Origin: Nilaparvata lugens
Taxonomy: Eukaryota > Arthropoda > Insecta > Hemiptera > Delphacidae
Length of the DNA: 64,000 nucleotides
Reading direction: 5' to 3'
Assembly (NCBI RefSeq): GCF_014356525.2
Contig: NC_052506.1
Coordinates: forward strand, 11,327,900 to 11,391,899
In this document: positions 63,901 to 64,000 of the stretch, in pieces
How the letters are laid out: each line of letters begins with the position of its first letter
Numbering within the stretch: the first letter of the stretch is position 1
The notes under the pieces: model-generated
What the model was told of the DNA's origin: nothing
Database searches by the model: none
What the model saw: the letters and a program-made list of their open reading frames with translations, nothing else
Made by a program: the position numbers and the translations under genes

Positions 63901-64000
63901 GGGGACTGCTAAAATAAAATTGCCTAAAAAAAGTTTACAATATTGATATCCCTTGGTGTAATGTAACCCGTAGATTCCAAAAATGCCAAAAGTAAAGCAC

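Overview
The window reads as nuclear DNA of an insect. It is AT-rich and carries no bacterial-type gene arrangement: no long ORFs, no operons, no ribosome binding sites. It is dominated by foldback elements, retroposon tails, tandem duplications and microsatellites. Several repeats match my memory of delphacid planthopper genomes (the element starting ACTTTCCTTGCCCTATTA, the foldback family ending CATAGAG, the repeat starting TCCTATTATATTAAGCGAGC), so a hemipteran such as a planthopper is my best guess. That rests on recollection and was not searched.

Protein-coding content is very sparse. The only candidate host gene is at the right end: three exon-like pieces (60171-60310, 61365-61483, 62667-62719) with consensus splice sites, compatible phases and a downstream AATAAA. 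I do not recognise the product. All other coding traces come from transposons: a non-LTR reverse transcriptase C-terminus (20804-21403), a second decayed one (45058-45480), a mariner-like transposase C-terminus present in both orientations (11192-11648) and the N-terminus of a PIF/Harbinger-type transposase (35765-35998). The rest is probably intergenic or a long intron.

Layout. 0-10 kb: a palindrome with a nested CATAGAG foldback; a piggyBac-like element with TTAA target duplication (3396-6575) that itself holds a 1.5-kb repeat; RTE-like tails; an internally deleted ACTTTCCTTGCC element; one retroposon inserted into another. 10-20 kb: a mariner-like foldback interrupted by a second copy of the 1.5-kb repeat; alternating retroposon tails; a full ACTTTCCTTGCC element with a large (GT)n tract; two pieces of a hammerhead-like retroelement. 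20-32 kb: a LINE fragment, tandem duplications and Helentron-like repeats. 32-40 kb: a 104-bp satellite, a 641-bp palindromic retroelement with a 13-bp target duplication, a second copy with a 15-bp duplication, a Harbinger fragment inside a TA-flanked MITE, and nested foldbacks. 40-58 kb: a perfect 152-bp tandem duplication, more foldbacks and tails, and a hexamer array of about 375 bp. 58-64 kb: the candidate gene, with foldbacks in both introns.

The most interesting system is a retroelement family whose arms carry a hammerhead-ribozyme-like fold in head-to-head orientation, with long variable target duplications. This is the architecture expected of Penelope-like elements or their non-autonomous derivatives. 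A second is the CATAGAG foldback family (46 to 325 bp) with 7-bp target duplications.
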